NCBI GenBank assembly: GCA_051453625.1
Contig: JBOZIK010000001.1
Location: 248,728,688-248,792,687 of the forward strand
Reading direction: 5' to 3'
Source: Welwitschia mirabilis
Lineage: Eukaryota; Gnetophyta; Gnetopsida; Welwitschiales
DNA: 64,000 nt
Shown here: positions 58,803 to 64,000 of the stretch, one piece after another
Position numbering within the stretch: position 1 is the first letter of the stretch
How the letters are laid out: every line of letters begins with the position of its first letter
Position numbers and translations under genes: made by a program
The notes under the pieces: generated by a model
What the model was told of the DNA's origin: nothing
The model's database searches: none
The model's input: only the letters and a program-made list of their open reading frames with translations

Positions 58803-60193
58803 TATTATGATGGCAATTTGTAGGATTTTGATGGGGTATTTTGTATACTTTTGTAGGACATTTATATAGGTTTAGATGTAATTTTGATGATTATGAAGAT
58901 GGAATGATCATAGAAACATGAAATTCTTAGCATATTTAGAGGCATTTTAAGCATATTCTAATTCTTAGTGTTTTGGAGGAAGATTAATGATGAAGGAGGC
59001 TGATTTCATTTAGCTAGATAGCTTTTTAAGGATGTTATTCCCACTATCGTTCTCACTATCATCCCCACAATAGTTAAGATGATAGCACTTTAGTAGATAA
59101 TTATAATGCTGATGTGGACTAGAGCTAGGAGCTAATGGACCCTATTTTCTAAAAAGGTATTATCCCCATTACCATCCCCATGACATTTAGGATGACAACA
59201 CATTTGTAGCCAATTATGAGGTAAATTGTAGAGGTGGAAGTTGATGACTTATTAATTATCATAAGGCATCATCCTTATCTATTATCATAAGGCATCGTCC
59301 TAAGTTTCATGCCCATAACAATCAAGATGACAACTATTTTTTATAAATGAAATTAAATTGTCTTATAATAAGATCATGCACCACACCTAGGCTAATAGGG
59401 TTTTTTCTCCAACTTCTAGTGTTATAGTTCATGAAACCCTAATGTAAAACTATAAGTAGCTCCCTTATTCTCATTCCCAATTCATCTTTTATACCTCATA
59501 TTCTTGTGATTGGGAGATTGAAGAATAGAAGGTCCATCGCATGCTACAGAGAGAAGCCTACCTTTGTGTTATGTTGTGTATCCTCCATTGAGGTGCTGCT
59601 ACTTTGTTTATAAGTATATGTTAATTCATAATTAATATAATAACTCTATTTTCACTTCTATTATGTGAATCTCCCTCATGGTTTACGTTGGTTATGATTC
59701 AGTGACAGCTTCATAGTTGATGTAGATCATGAGGGAAATCTTTGTTAAGGTTTACATTATTAGTTTAGAGCTTGCATTGCATTTTATTTTATTCCATTTC
59801 CATATTTTCATTTATTTACATTCTGTTTGGTATCTCTTATAGCTTATGTTAATTAGGGACAAGTGATAACTTTTCTTAATTGATCTAAGTTATAAGCACT
59901 AATCTTGGTGATATAAAGATCAATAGTCAAATAGATTAATCATTTATTGCATTTGCATTTCATCATCATTCATCTTACATTGCATTTGCATTATTCCTTA
60001 TTTTCGTTTACTAAAGGAAAAATACTATAAATACTTTGTGAAATCGATTTTCTAACTTCCAGCCTAGTGCCTTCAATGATTTACGACATTTGGGTTGATT
60101 CCCATCTATACTAGTGTGTTTTTTGTTTGCAAGTATTATGATTTGTAAGTTTTACCTAAGGACTTAAAGATTTCACAAATTCACACTGCAACA
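58803..60193 (+). repeat. Solo LTR G (B family), with perfect target duplication
   Basis: 1,391 bp, flanked by ACCAC (58798-58802) and ACCAC (60194-60198). It starts TATTATGATGGCAATTTG (family TGTTGCACTGCCAACTT) and ends TTCACACTGCAACA. Internal blocks match B 1139-2397, for example GGTGCTGCTACTTTGT, AAATCTTTGTTAAGGTTTAC and TTGCATTGCATTTTATTT. No primer site or interior is attached, so it is the product of LTR-LTR recombination. Confidence 0.87.
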
Positions 60194-60615
60194 ACCACAC
60201 TAGGCACATGTATAACTCCCAATCATCATTAAGAATAATGATCTTGTGAAAGCAATCTTATACAACACTAACATATGTAAGTTTCAAAACTTTAACAATA
60301 GTGGATGGAACCAAGTAAACTATTTCATGGCTGATTAGTTGTATTTCTTTGTATTTTTCTTAATTGTTTATTATTTTTAATTTTTAATAGAGATTGTATC
60401 ATATTTAATTTAACATAGTGAAATCTGCTTTATCCTATGGTTTACTTTCTACCCATCTTCTTCTAATGCTAGTTTTTTTTCTTTATCTAGTTTCCTAGAC
60501 TTATATATGAGGAAGGGTTGTGTTGGAATTCCATCTTTTGAATGTGTATCTTCTTTCATGTATTATGTATTTTTTCTTTCTTAATATAATCCTGCTAGTC
60601 ATTTACCTTAGAAAA
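60194..60615 (+). pseudogene. L1 3' end: possible RNase H tail, 3' UTR and A-rich end
   Basis: Near 60300-60340 one frame reads WNQVNYFMAD, which may correspond to the EGNQVAD end of the L1 RNase H domain. Then comes a T-rich 3' UTR (TTTCTTTCTTAATATAATCC) and the short A tail before the target duplication. Confidence 0.55.
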
Positions 60616-60634
60616 AATAAATAATTTAGTTTAA

Positions 60635-63600
60635 TAGTCACATAAAAATCATTGGTATGAACATAAAAAGAATAATCAAAAAATGTTCTTATTTATGTTT
60701 GAATAATTTATTTATTAATATTAAAACCTATTAATAATAAAAATTAAAAAATACTAATTCTCTTTAAAGGTTTTACATAAGTTTCATTTATTAATATTTC
60801 TTTATTATAGTAGAGATGCATATAACAAGGAATATACATAGGAATTTTTACTTAATAAATGTTAAGCTTTAGAAGTGGAATGTATCTTATCCTTACCATT
60901 ATTATATTTAAAGAAATAGCCTCTTCATTTCTAGCATGTTTTGACATGTTAATAATACTTGATAAATGTGCATTTTTATCTTTATGCACATAGAATAAAA
61001 GATGAAATATTTCTTATATTACAATAACTATTTTTTTTACTTATTGAAATTTTTAATAAAATTTGTAAATGGTTTTTATATATTTTTCAAGGTTTTTTAG
61101 ATATTAGATAATAATGTAACTTTATTATTATAATTGATGGAAATAATTCTAATTAGTTGCATGTTTCATGTGTTTATACTTGAATTTTTACATATTTTAC
61201 CTTGTAATCTTTAGTAAGTAATATATTTAAAGGGTAAAAATACTATAATTTTTATTAAATTATCATTATCCAAGTTTAATCCTTATAATTTTTTACATGT
61301 CATTAAAAAGGATTGATACTTAAGATTTTATTCATAAGTTATTTTTCACTCCCTAACTTTCACGCCATGGAAAGTGCTTAAAAGAACCAACACTACCATT
61401 TAGATGATTAATGTCATTGCCATTCTTTAAAGAAATACATTTCAAATAAGATGAGTTAAAAATTAGAATAAACTTTACCAAATTTACCTAATAGCGAGGA
61501 AAATTCAATTTAGTAGATAAAGTTCTTAAGAAGATCCTCCGAAGAGTAAGGATTAATGTTCTTAGTCCTAATTATCAATAAAGTTCATTAATGAGTAATT
61601 GTTATTCATCTAAATATATTAATTACTTATCTATCTAATCAACAAATCAAGTCAAGATGATATAAGAAAATCCTACCTCTACGTATGAATATATCTTTTA
61701 ACATCAACATCATTATTCCATTTTTCATATGAAATTCATCCTTTTAAATACAAGTTTGCATGGCTATGATGAGGTCTTACATCATCGTGCCTTATTTATT
61801 TCTTCCTAGGCATAAAGAAATTACTATTTTTCCTTGTTAATCCTATGTCTTTATTTATATATTGAATTACCATTTACTATAGTGTTTGCGTCATTAGTAA
61901 ATGTACTTTAATCTATTATTAGATCTATGTTTATTACATCATTGATAAAATTAATATTCGTAGTTATATAATAATCCATTTTAAATGTTTTTTCATATTT
62001 ATAACTTAGAGTTATTTTTTGTAGTACATTTATAAAGTTTAGATGATTTATGTATAAGTGTATATAGCAACTTTTACATAATCTTAGTGTTCCTTAGATT
62101 TCATTATAAGAGAAATCATATTTAAACCAATTGCATTCATGATGTTTAAAATGAATAATTTAATAATTACTTATCAAACCATTCTGTACTTACTCTAATG
62201 TCTTGATCTTAGTCTAGACTTGCTTGGTACTTTGGATTATGAATAATCATTCCTAATTCCTAGTCAAACCTTAATCATATCCTTTTGTAATTAACTTATA
62301 CCTTTGTAATCTCTAAAATTCCCTCATAATCCTTAAGAGATAATGATAATTAGAATTACTTATACTATAACAAATAGCGCTAGTTTTATAAATTTAATGC
62401 TATTACTTATGCCTTGATTACCAGGGCATAATTCTAAAACATAAATTATAAAATTAAGTAAACATGATGGCCTGAAATTAAGATGGTCAAATATATATTT
62501 CTTTACCAAGAAAATATTTTTAATGAATGTGAATTATAGGATCTTAATAAATCTTCAAATGAAATTCATTGCATTTATTTTAATAAATACACCACTTATT
62601 AAGTTAAAAATATAAAGGAATTTGAATCATATAATTAGCTAAGTATTATTCTTAACAAAGTTACATAAATGTTTTTAATTTTCATAAGGTTAATCCTTTA
62701 TAACCCCTTAGAAGTTCTAACTAAAAAGCATGAATCTCACAAAAGCACATAGTATTCCCTCTAAAGATACATTTTCTAGTAGGATAATGCATAATATGTT
62801 TATCTAAAACATTAAATCATTGGTAGACCCCATACTAGTTTCAAGACACTCATCTTAAAGTAGAAAATTAAAACATAAAATCTAGAAACCTTTCTACTGA
62901 TTATGTTAGATAAGACTTTAATATTTGTAACATAAAATGTAGGCTAAAATGCTCCTTCTTCTACAATAGATAATTTTTTTAATTCATAAATTTTCTTAAT
63001 AAAATTAATTAAAAATATTTAATGGTTCTTGATATATTTTTTTATGCTTGCATGTTATGAAGAAATCACGATGGTCTAATATTAATAATGTAATGATTTC
63101 CTTTTTGGGGGAAAATTATTTTATGCAACATTGAGCATAGGAATTTTATAGATATTTAAACACAATTCACCACATTTACTTTAGTGTCTACATTACCTAT
63201 TGAATTTAAAAAACCAAGCATGGATAATATACTTAGCTAAGCATCCTTCTTCTCAAGATTATACAACTTTTTTTTTTTTTTAATTAACTCAGTTCCAACC
63301 CGTTAGAACCCCATAGAGGTTCTAACCAAAAAGGACAAATATCCTAAAGTAATATAGGTTTCCCTCTAAAGATAATTTATTTGATGGTAGAATGCATAAG
63401 ATATTTAGCTAAACCATTAAATCCATAGACGGAGCCTATGCTATTTCTAAGATGTTAATCTCAAACTAGAAAGGTAATATCTTAAGCATGAGAAATTTTT
63501 TTTTTTTAACTATGTTTGAGAAGACTCAAATATTTAATCTTTTAAAGTAAATTCAATTTTAATCAAATACATATTCAAGCAAAATGTTTTCTCTTTACTC

Positions 63601-64000
63601 TTTTTATTCTTTTATTTTATTATTTATACTACATGAAGTTATGTATAACAAGTACTATATGACGTTATCTTAATTTAAAAGTGACTTTTAATATAAAAAA
63701 TGTATTACCTAATAATAAAATAAAAAGAGTATCAAGAATTATTTTAAAGTCATTTGATTAGATGTAGTTAGCTACTTTCTTTAGGAATAGGTTTAAGTAT
63801 CCTTTACTTTGTTGATGTTTATACAACTTTTAGACTTTGATCTTCTATTATTTTTTTTATCAATTTCATGAGAAAATTTAAATGAACTTTAATTTTTATA
63901 TCTTTTAATTTCCATTCCTTTTTTTTTATCTTTTCATCCTTGGATTAAGTAATTTCATTAAGGTTATTTAACTATTATTTTATTAATTCTATGGAATAGT
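60635..64000. other. AT-rich sequence, no gene recognised
   Basis: Low-complexity A/T runs and stops in all frames. The only structure I see is the direct repeat pair at 62690-62880 and 63285-63490. Confidence 0.5.
62690..63490. repeat. Pair of about 190-bp direct repeats, possible TRIM
   Basis: 62690-62880 and 63285-63490 share ordered blocks: CCC-TTAGAA, GAGGTTCTAACCAAAAAG-like, TTCCCTCTAAAGATA, GATAATGCATAA-AT, ACATTAAATC and a TTAAATCC-like segment. They lie about 600 bp apart with AT-rich sequence between, as in a terminal-repeat element in miniature, but termini and target duplication are not clear. Confidence 0.5.

Larger units (their letters stand above)
45442..60615 (+). mobile_element. 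Nearly full-length L1 LINE interrupted by element F and solo LTR G
   Basis: The target duplication is AATAAATAATCTAGTTTAA (45423-45441) and AATAAATAATTTAGTTTAA (60616-60634), 18 of 19 identical with a C/T change. Order inside: 5' UTR, ORF1 with a zinc knuckle, ORF2 endonuclease, RT, zf-RVT finger, a C-terminal region with two gaps, and a 3' UTR ending in GAAAAAA (60611-60617). Removing F and G leaves about 8 kb, including 784 Ns of doubtful reality, in line with plant L1 length. All frames have stops; it was once a complete element. Confidence 0.82.

Noticed and set aside
1-64000. CRISPR arrays, bacterial operons, rRNA genes or organellar DNA
   Set aside because: Repeats are retrotransposon-type, no rRNA or organellar gene is visible, and the coding relics are eukaryotic mobile elements.

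Overview
This window is plant nuclear heterochromatin. It is strongly AT-rich and poor in CG, and I found no intact host gene. Almost all recognisable sequence is decayed retrotransposon: Athila/Tat-type Ty3-gypsy elements with a tRNA-Asp-like primer site, one short-LTR chromovirus-type element with a tRNA-Met-like primer site, and two plant L1 LINEs. Stop codons mostly sit where CAA, CAG, CGA or TGG would be expected, and mismatches between target-site duplications (TSDs) are mostly C/T or G/A. Both point to long-term cytosine deamination. Species cannot be determined; a seed plant with a repeat-rich genome is likely. One element resembles the CRM group, so a (peri)centromeric location is possible but unproven.

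Layout, left half (about 0.4-41.6 kb): one old Ty3-gypsy element, A (402-41599, + strand, TSD ACTGA/ACTAA), has been split by later insertions. Element B (1139-14546, +, TSD CTTCT/CTTTT) sits inside A's 5' LTR and carries gag, protease, RT/RNase H, integrase and an extra downstream ORF. A 5'-truncated L1 lies at about 15880-17900. A minus-strand array of B-family sequence with three LTRs (C/D, 18466-26492) is bounded by AGGTC/AGGCC. Element E (26517-33152, +, 300-bp LTRs, AATTC/AATTA) lies only 24 bp beyond the array. A's own gag-pol resumes at 33153 and runs to about 39006, followed by its polypurine tract and 3' LTR.

Right half (41.6-64 kb): after an anonymous stretch with a tRNA-like SINE head, a purine-rich block and a short tandem repeat, a nearly full-length L1 spans 45442-60615. 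It is marked by a 19-bp TSD with one mismatch. It is interrupted by a minus-strand LTR element F (about 48.6-54.3 kb) and by a solo B-family LTR, G (58803-60193, perfect TSD ACCAC). The last 3.4 kb is AT-rich with one pair of direct repeats.

No element looks autonomous now: four of five RT active sites are mutated. The most interesting items are the third ORF conserved between B and D, the three-LTR array with a single TSD, and a recurrent CATCCGGATG-type palindrome in many parts of the B-family elements. Several N gaps are flanked by duplicated sequence and look like assembly artefacts.
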